The notes under the pieces: generated by a model
The model's input: the letters and a program-made list of their open reading frames with translations, nothing else
Told to the model about the DNA's origin: nothing
Databases searched by the model: none
Position numbers and translations under genes: made by a program
From: Luteolibacter algae
Lineage (GTDB): Bacteria > Verrucomicrobiota > Verrucomicrobiia > Verrucomicrobiales > Akkermansiaceae
DNA: 64,000 nt
Assembly (NCBI RefSeq): GCF_042683045.1
Contig: NZ_JBHUIT010000002.1
Location: 62,001 to 126,000 of the forward strand
Direction: 5' to 3'
In this document: piece after piece, positions 17,709-26,396 of the stretch
How positions within the stretch are numbered: position 1 is the stretch's first letter
How the letters are laid out: the number at the start of each line of letters is the position of its first letter

Positions 17709-18431
17709 TTACTCCACCACCGCGATGATAGAGCCGAATTGATTGCTTGGACGGCTCATCTCCGCACCGAATCGCATTTGGCTTATATCTCCATCAAGGA
17801 AGAGTGCGTCAGAGCATCCCTGGCTGCGGAAAAAATCTGCAAATTCGTAGAGGTTCGGTGACTTTGTTCCTTTACGATCCGAGATGGCGAAAATCACTCT
17901 TCCATCCTTCATGACACCCACTCCATTTCTCAACAGGCGCGAATCGGAACCCTTGTTGAAGGCTGGATGTGTCTTTCCGTTGATTAGCAATATCGGTCCC
18001 GATTGAACCGCGAAGCGCACCACTTCATTGTTCAAAGGGAATGCTCCGGCATCAACAACCCGCGCCCCTTGTCGGCCAATCAGAAATATCCCGTTCGGTT
18101 TCAAAAAAAAATTTCCAGCACCTTCCTTGCGATTGACCGGACACAGTTCTTCGCCGGATTGCACAAGTAGTCCGCTGGGGATGCCGCCGGGCTCAAATAT
18201 ACCGCCATTCATGAGCAGCCATGGCTTCTCTCCCTGCGATTCAAGAAAACTCTTTGCAGCCGGAAAATCGCGTATCTGTCTACCTTCCGGATCCCGCCAG
18301 ACGATTCTTACCTTTTGAGGATCGCATTTGACTACGAAATACCGGATTCCTTCCTTTTCGATCGTCTCGGCCGAAACGTGACAATGGCAGATCACAAAGA
18401 TCGCCCAGAGAATATGTCGCAATGGCTTCAA
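17709..18431 (-). CDS. Exported phosphodiester glycosidase family protein (DUF2233/NAGPA-like)
   Basis: 240 aa, starting at a TTG (18431) with a signal peptide (MKPLRHILWAIFVICHCHVSA). The conserved blocks of this family are visible: LLMNGGIFEPGGIPSGL, NGIFLIGRQGARVV, RFAVQSGPILLINGK and ALFLDGDISQMRF. The family is related to the enzyme that removes GlcNAc caps from mannose-6-phosphate (NAGPA). In bacteria it is thought to cleave phosphodiester-linked sugars in the envelope or outside the cell, but activity here is unproven. It lies 48 nt downstream of the 808-aa TPR gene on the same strand, so it may belong to that exbB-exbD-TPR operon. Confidence 0.85.
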   Translation of the reverse strand: MKPLRHILWAIFVICHCHVSAETIEKEGIRYFVVKCDPQKVRIVWRDPEGRQIRDFPAAKSFLESQGEKPWLLMNGGIFEPGGIPSGLLVQSGEELCPVNRKEGAGNFFLKPNGIFLIGRQGARVVDAGAFPLNNEVVRFAVQSGPILLINGKTHPAFNKGSDSRLLRNGVGVMKDGRVIFAISDRKGTKSPNLYEFADFFRSQGCSDALFLDGDISQMRFGAEMSRPSNQFGSIIAVVE

Positions 18432-18479
18432 TAGGATCGTCCTACAAGATGTTTTGGAGCATTGATTCAGCTTCTACGG

Positions 18480-20906
18480 CTACGAGGCAGGGGCCTTCCA
18501 GTTCGGGAATTCGGAGGCCAGCTGATTCTTGAACTTCGCCGCTTCGTCTGCTTTCCCCTGTTTTTCGAGAACGCCGATATATTTGTAAATCGCCAGAGGC
18601 TTCAGATCCGCATCATCGTGAAACTGAATGACATACAGGTAATCCGCAGCGGCTTCTCCAAGCTTTTCCTCCTGAACAAATAGATCCGCGGAAACAATGC
18701 GCAGCCCGGCGGAAGTGCGTCCCTGAGGGCGGAGCGCCAGCGCTTCATCGGCGGCTTTGCGGGACTCTCCGTAACGTTTTAGAGCAAACAATGCCCGCGA
18801 GCGATCCAGCAAAGCGTCTGCTTTCCATGCCGGGCTGTCCTCCACTTCCAATACGTTTGCAATTGCAGGCAAGGCATCAGCCGCTTTCCCGGTCTCAATC
18901 AGAGCCTTTGCCAAATACCGCCAGACTTCCTTCGGGGTGGTGCGTGGCTCTTCCTCATTTGCAATGACTTCCAGGAAACGGGCGGCCGAATCATAGTCGC
19001 CGGAGTTGTAGCTTTGCATACCGGACCACTGCAGGGCCTGGTTCGGGATATCGGAAACATACTCACCCTTGATCGCCAGTTCGATTTCAGCAGCAAGGTT
19101 CTTGGGATCCTGACCAGCGTAGTAGGAAAGCGCCAATAGGAGCCCCGCATGCTTGCCGTATGCCTCGCTACGCAGCTCTCTGGCCTTATTCAGGAACGGC
19201 GCGGCTTCTTTCGGGGAATTGCTTTTCACCATGCCCCAGCCGATCCAATAATTTGCCTCCGCTTTGAGATTATTGGTCAGGTCATCGACCTTTTCCAACA
19301 GCCCCTTGTAGCGGATCACCATGTTTTCGATATTGCCCTCCTTGCGTCTTGTTCGAGCGGATTCCAGCCAGGCGAGTGAGGCAAGATCCTCCGGCGCGGC
19401 CTTGTCCATGGTGAGTTTATCGAAGTCTGCGATCGCTTTGGCCGGCTCGCCGATTTCCGCAAATGCTTTAGCTCTTTTGACCAAAGCCGGATACACCCGC
19501 TTGTCCTCAGGATATTTGGAAATAAACTCGGAAAGCGAGCGGATCGCTCCCTGTGGATCCGCGGCCTCCGCAAGGCACCAGCCACGTTGATACAAAAAGC
19601 CCGGTCGATTGGAGTCACTCAGCAATGTTGGATCAATCTTCGAGTAGACCTTCGCCGCATCCGCCACCTTGTTCTCCGCGAACAAGGTCTCTGCCTTCAT
19701 CAGCATCGCGGTATGTATGCGGGTGTCGTTCGGATGAATTTTCCCGTAAATCTGGATAAACGCGTCAACCTGATCGACCACGTGGCGACCTTCTATCTTA
19801 AAAAAACAATTGAGCCGATAATATGAAGCCTGGAAGGCAAGATCGTTCTCCGGCGGCACCATGCGCTCGATCTCGCGGAACAGCTCGCTGGCTTCCGCAG
19901 GCTGATCAAGCTTCATCATAGCCCGGGCGGCAATCATCAACCGCATAGCCTCTTTTTCGCCCTCCGCTTTCAACGTGCTTTTGCGGAAAAGATCGATGAC
20001 CTCCCGATACTCTTTCCGGGCATAATAGTTTTCCATCAATGCGGTCTGGGCATCCGGACGATATTCCTCCATGCCGCGATTAAACAAAATGAAGCGAAGA
20101 TATTTTTCAGCCAGCTCTGTCTCCCCCAGTTTTGTTGCAGTGATTGCCGCATGAAGCGCGCCTTCGCCGCGATATTTCGCCGGCGCATTGGAATTGGCGA
20201 CTGCAGCAAAGGCGTCCAACGCCTCCTGCAGCTTCCCGCTCTTGAAGCTGATATGTGCGATTGCCAGTTGTGCCTGATCCCGGAAAAGAGCTCCCGCCGG
20301 ATCCGCGATAACCCGCTTGTAAGCAGCGATTGCCTCGCGGTCCCTCCCTAGCAGACGATAACAGTTTCCGGCGAAGAGATTCCCTTTGGGCTTGTCCTCA
20401 GCTCTGGCTGCATTTGCTGCGAATCGCTCGAATAGCGGTGCGGCAAAGGCATACTCACGTTTATTATAGTGATCCGCGGCAAGTGTGTAGGCGGCGGCGG
20501 CGGCGTATTTCCCCTGGCCGAAACGATTTAAAAGCGTCGAAAAACAACGCTTTGCATCATCGATCATACCCGCCTGATAGTAACTGCTTCCCATATACCA
20601 CCATGCGGCTTCCGCATTCGGGTGAGCTGGAAATTCGTTGATATATCCTGAGAAGATATCCGCAGCACGCAGGTAGAGCTCTCTACGCGTCTGCAAATCC
20701 ACACTCCTCTGGGCATCATCGAAAATGTTTTTCCCACGTTGGAAATAATCCCGCCCAGCATCCGCACGCAAGTCTTCCTGTACAATTCCCGCCCGCGGAG
20801 GCGCCTGTGCGAAAACAGGCAGAGCCACAGCTGCAACTCCCAGCCAACATAGCCCGATCAAAGACTGGGATCCGGAAGATAACGTGGAAGGTGAAAATTT
20901 CTGCAT
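18480..20906 (-). CDS. Periplasmic TPR protein of the second Exb cluster
   Basis: 808 aa. A signal peptide ends near VALPVFAQAPP. The rest is built from TPR-like helical pairs, for example AAWWYMGSSYYQAGMIDDAK, LFAGNCYRLLGRDREAIAAY and IYKYIGVLEKQGKADEAAKF. No catalytic motif and no further membrane helix are seen. It follows exbD by 6 nt, so translation of the two is probably coupled. Like the 1002-aa protein at 5401 it ends an exb cluster, but the two share little beyond the fold. A periplasmic scaffold driven by, or anchoring, the ExbB/ExbD motor is inferred from position. Confidence 0.85.
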   Translation of the reverse strand: MQKFSPSTLSSGSQSLIGLCWLGVAAVALPVFAQAPPRAGIVQEDLRADAGRDYFQRGKNIFDDAQRSVDLQTRRELYLRAADIFSGYINEFPAHPNAEAAWWYMGSSYYQAGMIDDAKRCFSTLLNRFGQGKYAAAAAYTLAADHYNKREYAFAAPLFERFAANAARAEDKPKGNLFAGNCYRLLGRDREAIAAYKRVIADPAGALFRDQAQLAIAHISFKSGKLQEALDAFAAVANSNAPAKYRGEGALHAAITATKLGETELAEKYLRFILFNRGMEEYRPDAQTALMENYYARKEYREVIDLFRKSTLKAEGEKEAMRLMIAARAMMKLDQPAEASELFREIERMVPPENDLAFQASYYRLNCFFKIEGRHVVDQVDAFIQIYGKIHPNDTRIHTAMLMKAETLFAENKVADAAKVYSKIDPTLLSDSNRPGFLYQRGWCLAEAADPQGAIRSLSEFISKYPEDKRVYPALVKRAKAFAEIGEPAKAIADFDKLTMDKAAPEDLASLAWLESARTRRKEGNIENMVIRYKGLLEKVDDLTNNLKAEANYWIGWGMVKSNSPKEAAPFLNKARELRSEAYGKHAGLLLALSYYAGQDPKNLAAEIELAIKGEYVSDIPNQALQWSGMQSYNSGDYDSAARFLEVIANEEEPRTTPKEVWRYLAKALIETGKAADALPAIANVLEVEDSPAWKADALLDRSRALFALKRYGESRKAADEALALRPQGRTSAGLRIVSADLFVQEEKLGEAAADYLYVIQFHDDADLKPLAIYKYIGVLEKQGKADEAAKFKNQLASEFPNWKAPAS

Positions 20907-20912
20907 GCCGGT

Positions 20913-21332
20913 CTATTGGGAAGGAGTTGGACGTTGCGTGGCGAAGGAAATATTCCAGATTCCGGCCTTTTGACAGGTATCAATCACCTCGACGATGCGC
21001 TGGTAGGCAACACCTCCATCGCCACGGATACGGACAGGCTGATTTTCGAATTGGGCTGCGATTGACGCCAGTTTTTCATGGAGCTGCTCGAGATCCACAG
21101 TCGTGCCCTCAATGCGGACCGTGCTGTCCGCGAGGACATTGATCACGATTTCACCGCGCTGGCGTTCCGGCTCAGCACCTTCCTGCGCCGTGGGAACCGA
21201 AACGGAAAGCTCCGTTTCCGAGCGGGTGAACTGCCAGGTAACGATGAAGAAAATCAGCAGCAAGAAGACGATATCAATCATCGGAGCCAACTGCATATTG
21301 GCGGATTCAGGTTGCCTGCTGGAGAACTTCAT
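20913..21332 (-). CDS. exbD: ExbD/TolR family proton-channel subunit (second cluster)
   Basis: 139 aa. A short basic N-terminus leads into APMIDIVFLLLIFFIVTW with the conserved Asp at position 20. The periplasmic domain shows the family pattern (GEIVINVLADSTVRIEG, then PVRIRGDGGVAYQRIVEVID). It lies 35 nt after exbB and 6 nt before the 808-aa TPR gene. There is only one exbD here, against two in the cluster at 8.5-10.4 kb. Confidence 0.94.
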   Translation of the reverse strand: MKFSSRQPESANMQLAPMIDIVFLLLIFFIVTWQFTRSETELSVSVPTAQEGAEPERQRGEIVINVLADSTVRIEGTTVDLEQLHEKLASIAAQFENQPVRIRGDGGVAYQRIVEVIDTCQKAGIWNISFATQRPTPSQ

Positions 21333-21367
21333 ACTGGGGAAAGGAAAGCTGTCTGCTACTGAAAATG

Positions 21368-22213
21368 TTAGATGCCGTGAAGATCTGGGCGGTCATTGCC
21401 CAGTGGCGATGGCACAGGCATTCCATAATCCTCGCGCGTGCGCTGGCTGGAGCCATGGCTGTGGGTGTCCCTGTCGGCCGGCTTCTGGTGCTCCACCTGG
21501 GTGTGAAGAAGTGCCATCAGGTGAGTCGCCGCAGCCTCAAGCTCGGCAATATACTTCTGAACGCGGCCGCGGAATAACGAGTAAAAAACCAGCGCCGGAA
21601 TACCGATCATCAAACCGGCGGCAGTCGTGATGAGAGCTTCTGAAACGCCTTCCGCAAGCTCCATCTGGCGCACTCCCTGTACATCTCCGCCCGAAATTTG
21701 AAGGAATGATTTGATCATTCCGAGCACTGTTCCAAGCAGACCGACCATGGGCGCGATGGAACCAATATCCGCGAGATAAGTGATCCGGGATGATAGCAAT
21801 CCGGCCTGCCGGGAGCCCTCCGCTTCCGCCACCTCACGCACCTCACCAAAAGAGGCGCTTGGATATTTTGTGAAAAAATCTAGGGTTTTCTGAGTCACCC
21901 TCGCCATCGACTCGTTCTGGCGGTGGCAGTAGGCAACAAGCCCCAGGTAATCGCGCTTCCGGATCATCGCCTCGGCGGCATTCATAAAGCGATCGCTCAC
22001 CACAGCGTTCCGGCGGATCGTAAGCAAATACAACAAAACCAAAACCACACCGACCACGGAGATCAGGGCAAGCGGATACATCATCACACCACCTGCGGCG
22101 ACGATTTCGAGAAAGTTTGTCTGCTTGGTCGCGACTTCTCCGGGGGCTTCCTGAGCGTTGGCGATAAGAGCGCCGAAAATTGTTACGGCGGTTGAGAAAG
22201 TGAAGCACTTCAT
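21368..22213 (-). CDS. exbB: ExbB/TolQ family proton-channel protein (second cluster)
   Basis: 281 aa. It has a signal-peptide-like N-terminus (MKCFTFSTAVTIFGALIANA) and membrane segments at YPLALISVVGVVLVLLYLL, DIGSIAPMVGLLGTVLGMIK and LITTAAGLMIGIPALVFYSL. MVGLLGTVLGM is the family hallmark. The C-terminal 35 residues are hydrophilic, His-rich and unusual (KPADRDTHSHGSSQRTRED), and have no counterpart in the other ExbB of this window. It begins the cluster exbB-exbD-TPR. It could power a TonB-like, Tol-like or unknown partner; no tonB, tolA, tolB or pal gene is nearby. Confidence 0.94.
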   Translation of the reverse strand: MKCFTFSTAVTIFGALIANAQEAPGEVATKQTNFLEIVAAGGVMMYPLALISVVGVVLVLLYLLTIRRNAVVSDRFMNAAEAMIRKRDYLGLVAYCHRQNESMARVTQKTLDFFTKYPSASFGEVREVAEAEGSRQAGLLSSRITYLADIGSIAPMVGLLGTVLGMIKSFLQISGGDVQGVRQMELAEGVSEALITTAAGLMIGIPALVFYSLFRGRVQKYIAELEAAATHLMALLHTQVEHQKPADRDTHSHGSSQRTREDYGMPVPSPLGNDRPDLHGI

Positions 22214-22349
22214 TTAATTGCGGGGAGTGTAACGTCTGGCAAAGGCTTTGCAAGCCCTTGGATGGCGGTGGAAATAGGCACGGAAACCCATGTCTACGAT
22301 GAGAAAAGCGGTAATTTTTCGCCCGATTTCAGCCAATTTCCCACCTGGT

Positions 22350-23864
22350 CTACTGGATCGGGGCCAACAACCGGGAAACCCTGGATGAGAGCCTGAAAGG
22401 AAAGGATTTTTCGTCCAAATCCTTTTCGTTGAACTCCGTAGAATCGGCGAAATCCTTTTCAAACATTTTTTCCATATCATTGCCAAAATCTTCGCTTTTG
22501 ACGGCGAGAACGATTTCAAAATTCAATCGAAACGAACGATTGTCCATATTCGCGGATCCAACACAGGAGAAATCATCATCGATAAGCATTGTCTTCTGGT
22601 GCAGAAAACCATTCCCGAAACGGTAGGCGCGGACACCGGCCTTCTTCACCTCGTCCAGATAAGCATAGGAGGAGAATTTCACGAGCGTGCTGTCATTCAT
22701 CCCCGGAACAATGATCCGGACATCCACTCCCCGTAAGACGGCAAGCTTCAGGGCTGAGAGAATCTGCTCATCCGGAACAAAGTAAGGCGTGGCGATCCAC
22801 AGCCGTTCCTTGGCACTGTTGATCGCTGCCAGAAAGAAGAGGCCGCAGGTTTCGCGGATATCCGCCGGCCCCGTGGGCAGGCAGAGCACCGTCGCATCCG
22901 CATCCTCGGCAGGTGGTTTCAATTCCCAGTCCAAGCCATCAAGAACCTCCTCGGTGACCCAATACCAGTCCTCGGCGAACGGGAGCTGGAGCAGCATCGC
23001 CGTTGGCCCGCTGACACTCATATGCGTATCCCGCCAAGGGCTCAGCTCATCGTGCTTCCCAAGATATTCATCACCGATGTTCAAGCCGCCGGAGAACCCG
23101 ATTTTCCCATCCACGACCATGATCTTGCGGTGGTTGCGAAAATTCAGCTGGAACTTCCGGCCATCCGACTGGTTTGTGGAAAATGCCTTCACGTCCACCC
23201 CGCTAGCCAGCAAACGACCGGTAAATTCACTCCCGAGCCCGAGGGAGCCGATTTCATCATAAAGGACCTTCACCATCACACCGGCCTTTGCTTTTGCGAT
23301 GAGTTTCTCGGAAAACCGCCTTCCGGTCGCGTCATCCCGGATGATGTAGGATTGGAGCAAAATGTATTTTTGCGCGCTGTCGATTGCAGCATACATCGCA
23401 TCAAAGGTCTCCCGTCCATCCACCAACAGATCCACTTTGTTCCCGTAGGTGAAGCTCAATGGGGTGAGCGATTCCAGCATCTTTTCCAAGGGCGTATCCG
23501 GGATGTCGCGCAGCCCTTGTTTTGCCAATGAAGAAGTCAGATCCTGCCTGATTGGTTCAAACTCCGCCTCATTGAGCAAGCTCGCCGCCTGGTAGCTTTC
23601 GAATTCCGTGTGTCCGAAAATCCAATAGGCAGGCACCGCTCCATACGGGAAAAGATTAAGAGAGATTGCCCATGCGACCGCCCCCGGAGGCGTGCGCGTC
23701 TCCATCACCGCCTCCACCGAAGTCAGCGCCCCGGCGACGTGTGCGAGCACGACAAAGCCCGCAATCAAGCGCTTGCGATACAATCGATAGAAAACCCGGA
23801 TCCGATTGAACTTTTTCTTCTTATGCGAGTCTGGTTCGGAATCGCTGGCGCTGTGATTTTCCAT
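22350..23864 (-). CDS. cls: Phospholipase D family cardiolipin synthase
   Basis: 504 aa from the ATG at 23864 (MENHSASDSEPDSHKKKK). There are two hydrophobic N-terminal segments (LIAGFVVLAHVAGALTSVEA, then AVAWAISLNLFPYGAVPAYW). Two HKD phosphodiesterase motifs are complete: NHRKIMVVDGKIGFSGG and HQKTMLIDDDFSCVGSANMD. This layout is that of bacterial cardiolipin synthase A, which joins two phosphatidylglycerols (or PG and PE) at the inner membrane. The C-terminus after the second HKD (RLNFEIVLAV, then a charged tail) is also typical. It lies downstream of the FAD gene on the same strand (72-nt gap). Confidence 0.92.
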   Translation of the reverse strand: MENHSASDSEPDSHKKKKFNRIRVFYRLYRKRLIAGFVVLAHVAGALTSVEAVMETRTPPGAVAWAISLNLFPYGAVPAYWIFGHTEFESYQAASLLNEAEFEPIRQDLTSSLAKQGLRDIPDTPLEKMLESLTPLSFTYGNKVDLLVDGRETFDAMYAAIDSAQKYILLQSYIIRDDATGRRFSEKLIAKAKAGVMVKVLYDEIGSLGLGSEFTGRLLASGVDVKAFSTNQSDGRKFQLNFRNHRKIMVVDGKIGFSGGLNIGDEYLGKHDELSPWRDTHMSVSGPTAMLLQLPFAEDWYWVTEEVLDGLDWELKPPAEDADATVLCLPTGPADIRETCGLFFLAAINSAKERLWIATPYFVPDEQILSALKLAVLRGVDVRIIVPGMNDSTLVKFSSYAYLDEVKKAGVRAYRFGNGFLHQKTMLIDDDFSCVGSANMDNRSFRLNFEIVLAVKSEDFGNDMEKMFEKDFADSTEFNEKDLDEKSFPFRLSSRVSRLLAPIQ

Positions 23865-23936
23865 ATGAGCAATATTCTTACAAACCCTAGCACCCGGTGG
23901 GCACAATGCCCTTCTAATCGTTCTTCACGGGTATTT

Positions 23937-25514
23937 TTAGCACTTCGCCATGAGAGCGTCCGCCACCTTCAGCCCGTCCAAGGCAGCGGAGACAATTCCA
24001 CCCGCGTAGCCAGCCCCCTCCCCACAGGGAAAAAGCCCTTCGATCTCTGGATGCTGCAAGGTCTCAGCCTCCCGTGGAATACGAAGCGGGGAGGAAGTCC
24101 GGGTTTCAAATCCCAATAAAAGGGCCTCGGAAGATGCGTAATTGCGTATCTGTCTATTGAAAAGTTTCAGTCCCTGCCGGATGCGGGAAGTGACCGGTTT
24201 GGGGAGCAAATCGTGCAGTGGCGCGGAGTTCAAGCCGGGGAAATAGGAGGTCTCCGGCAGATCCTGCGAAATTTTCCCTGTCAGGTAATCTGCCGCACGC
24301 TGAGCCGGAGCAATCTGTCCCAGCTCTTTGTTGCCCCCGGCGGATTTCGCGGTTCGTTCCAGTTTTTCCTGAAAAGCGATCCCAGCCATAATGCCGTGTT
24401 TCTGAAACAGCCCCTTAATGTCCTCCGGCTCGATGGTCGTCACCAGACCGGAGTTGGCGAAAGGGGAATCGCGGCGCGAAAGCGACATCCCGTTTACCAC
24501 CACCTGATGATCCGCCGTGGCCGCGGGCACGATCCACCCGCCGGGACACATACAGAATGAATGAACCCCCCGGTCGTTGATTTTTGTCGCCAGCCGATAG
24601 CGGGCTGCCGGTAGTAGATCGGGACGTGGCTGCCCCTCTGGAATGTTGTATTGTCGGCGGTCGATAAACGGCTGGGTATGCTCAATACGGAAGCCAATCG
24701 CGAAAGGCTTGTGTTCCATCAGGATATTTTTGTCAGCGAGGAGCTGGTAAATATCCCGTGCGGAGTGCCCGGTTGCAAGAACCGTGGCATCGGCCAAAAA
24801 TTCACGCCCATCAGCGGTAACGACACCATGAATTCTCCCGCCGGATACCAGAAAATCAGTCACCTTTGCCTGGAAATGCACTTCACCGCCGTGATCAAGA
24901 ATCGACTGCCGCAACGCCTTGACCACGTTTGGCAAAAGGTTCGATCCGATGTGCGGATGCGCATCCGTGAGGATTTTTTCAGGCGCCCCGTGCGCGACCA
25001 AAATCCGGTAGACCTCCGCTACCGGGCCGCGTTTTGTCGCGCGGGTATAGAGTTTCCCATCAGAAAATGTGCCTGCGCCACCCTCGCCGAAGCAATAGTT
25101 CGAGTCCTCAATCACCCGCCCTTCCCGCAGGATGGGCGCTAGATCGAAACGCCGCGCCGATGCATCCTTCCCGCGCTCCAGGACAATCGGCTTCAAGCCT
25201 TGCTCCAGACAGCGAAGTGCGGCAAATAACCCCGCGGGGCCAGCCCCGATGATCAGGATCCTTCTCGCATTCCCAGCCAGTGCCGGGGCTGTCCAGACAG
25301 GTTTCGGCTCCTCCGGCAGATCCTCGTCCACCGAGACTTCCAGCCGCAGCTGGACCTTTACCTGCCGCTGCCGGGCATCAATCGAGTGCTTTCGCAAACG
25401 CATGCCTCCGATCCGCTCCGGGGAAACTCCGAGGATACGGGCTGCCGCTATTTTTCTGGCCTCCGTTTCCTCGGAACTTTCAAGCGGCAGGACAATATCG
25501 ATGGTATGAAGCAT
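23937..25514 (-). CDS. FAD-dependent oxidoreductase, COG2509 family
   Basis: 525 aa. After about 85 residues of a basic N-terminal domain (LRKHSIDARQRQVKVQLRLE) the nucleotide-binding motif RILIIGAGPAGLFAALRCLE appears. The C-terminal FAD-binding block is LFPCGEGAGYAGGIVSAALD. Other family blocks are VIEDSNYCFGEGGAGTFSDG and HSFCMCPGGWIVPAA. COG2509 proteins are cytosolic flavoproteins of uncertain function, often listed as 'uncharacterised FAD-dependent dehydrogenases'. The substrate is unknown. It is followed by cls and preceded by the remnant of an alpha-L-fucosidase gene; neither suggests a function. Confidence 0.88.
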   Translation of the reverse strand: MLHTIDIVLPLESSEETEARKIAAARILGVSPERIGGMRLRKHSIDARQRQVKVQLRLEVSVDEDLPEEPKPVWTAPALAGNARRILIIGAGPAGLFAALRCLEQGLKPIVLERGKDASARRFDLAPILREGRVIEDSNYCFGEGGAGTFSDGKLYTRATKRGPVAEVYRILVAHGAPEKILTDAHPHIGSNLLPNVVKALRQSILDHGGEVHFQAKVTDFLVSGGRIHGVVTADGREFLADATVLATGHSARDIYQLLADKNILMEHKPFAIGFRIEHTQPFIDRRQYNIPEGQPRPDLLPAARYRLATKINDRGVHSFCMCPGGWIVPAATADHQVVVNGMSLSRRDSPFANSGLVTTIEPEDIKGLFQKHGIMAGIAFQEKLERTAKSAGGNKELGQIAPAQRAADYLTGKISQDLPETSYFPGLNSAPLHDLLPKPVTSRIRQGLKLFNRQIRNYASSEALLLGFETRTSSPLRIPREAETLQHPEIEGLFPCGEGAGYAGGIVSAALDGLKVADALMAKC

Positions 25515-25560
25515 GGCGGAAACGGATAAAAACCCATCCCCTCACCACATTCAAGACCGC

Positions 25561-25964
25561 TCACTCTCTAAAAGTGATCTTGATGCCGATCGCCTCCTCG
25601 TTCGGGAGGAAGGACGGCTTCGATATGACCAGAGCGTCGGATTCCTGCTTCCAGGTGATCTTTTCCCCGACTCCCAGGATTTCCACAGCTGCGATGGTTT
25701 TCGTGGTTACCTTTGCATCAGACGCGAGTGATTTGATGCGAAATTCGTTCTCAGGTATTCCGAAGCAGAAGGCATAGAGTGTCTGACCATCCTTTGACCG
25801 GGTGAAACGGAAGTCCTCCGCGGTTAAGGACCAGAAGCAATCTCCGAAGAGGCGACGATACCTTTAGCATCCGGCTCCGGCTGCAACTCTGCCGAAAGTG
25901 CCAAACCTGCGAAACCGGCGCATAAGCTCACCGGAAATAAAAAGCGCGTGGGATTCATCATCAT
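25561..25964 (-). pseudogene. Remnant of an exported alpha-L-fucosidase (GH29): signal peptide plus C-terminal domain only
   Basis: In one minus-strand frame, 25561-25858 is open for about 100 codons and reads as the C-terminal beta-sandwich of GH29: TAEDFRFTRSKDGQTLYA, then VGEKITWKQESDALVIS, ending IGIKITFRE and a stop at 25561. There is no usable start and a TAA lies upstream. In another frame, 25824-25964 encodes a signal peptide (MMMNPTRFLFPVSLCAGFAG, cleaved near LSAELQPEP) that runs into a stop. The two pieces overlap out of frame. About 1 kb of catalytic TIM barrel is missing. The gene was probably destroyed by an internal deletion. The fucosidase identity rests on the C-terminal pattern; that the signal peptide belonged to the same gene is inference. 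Confidence 0.75.
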
Positions 25965-26004
25965 TATAGATGACGTATGAAACATGCGGTTTGTTGCAGC
26001 AAAA

Positions 26005-26349
26005 TCAGATCGCCCGTTTCTCCCCAGAGTCATTCACGGAGACAAATGAAACATTGGTCGAAAAAATCGGCGGAGCCGGGAAATTCCGTCCGTCGCTGAC
26101 TTCCACATGGTAGGTTACGGAAGTTTTACCCTTCCTTGTCTGGGAGCAATTGATGCAAAGGATAGTCCCATCGCGCACTCCGTGGCGGAATTCCACCTTA
26201 TCCATACCTATCGTCACAAACTGACAATGGGGAAAATCCAAGGACGCGGCAATCCAGGACGCCTCATCGATCCAAGCTAAAAGCCTGCCTCCGAATAAAA
26301 ATCCATAGTGGTTCAGGTCACTTGGGAGGACAAGGCGGTGAGTTTCCAT
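26005..26349 (-). CDS. Hotdog-fold acyl-CoA thioesterase (YciA/BFIT-like)
   Basis: 114 aa, a single hotdog domain. The opening METHRLVLPSDLNHYGFLFGG is the thioesterase signature: an Asn (N13), then a G-x-x-x-GG-like segment. The long hotdog helix follows (LLAWIDEASWIAASLDFP), then VTIGMDKVEFRHGVRDG. Such enzymes hydrolyse acyl-CoAs in the cytosol; chain length is not deducible. It is slightly short at the C-terminus compared with many YciA proteins. It lies 47 nt after a DoxX gene, on the same strand. Confidence 0.85.
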   Translation of the reverse strand: METHRLVLPSDLNHYGFLFGGRLLAWIDEASWIAASLDFPHCQFVTIGMDKVEFRHGVRDGTILCINCSQTRKGKTSVTYHVEVSDGRNFPAPPIFSTNVSFVSVNDSGEKRAI

Positions 26350-26396
26350 TTTCTGTCAGTTTGAGAGCCACGAAGCCGGAAGATCCACCCTCACGC

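Noticed and set aside
25513..25731. Plus-strand frame between the FAD gene and the thioesterase
   Set aside because: It is the antisense of the fucosidase C-terminal fragment, whose minus-strand translation matches GH29.
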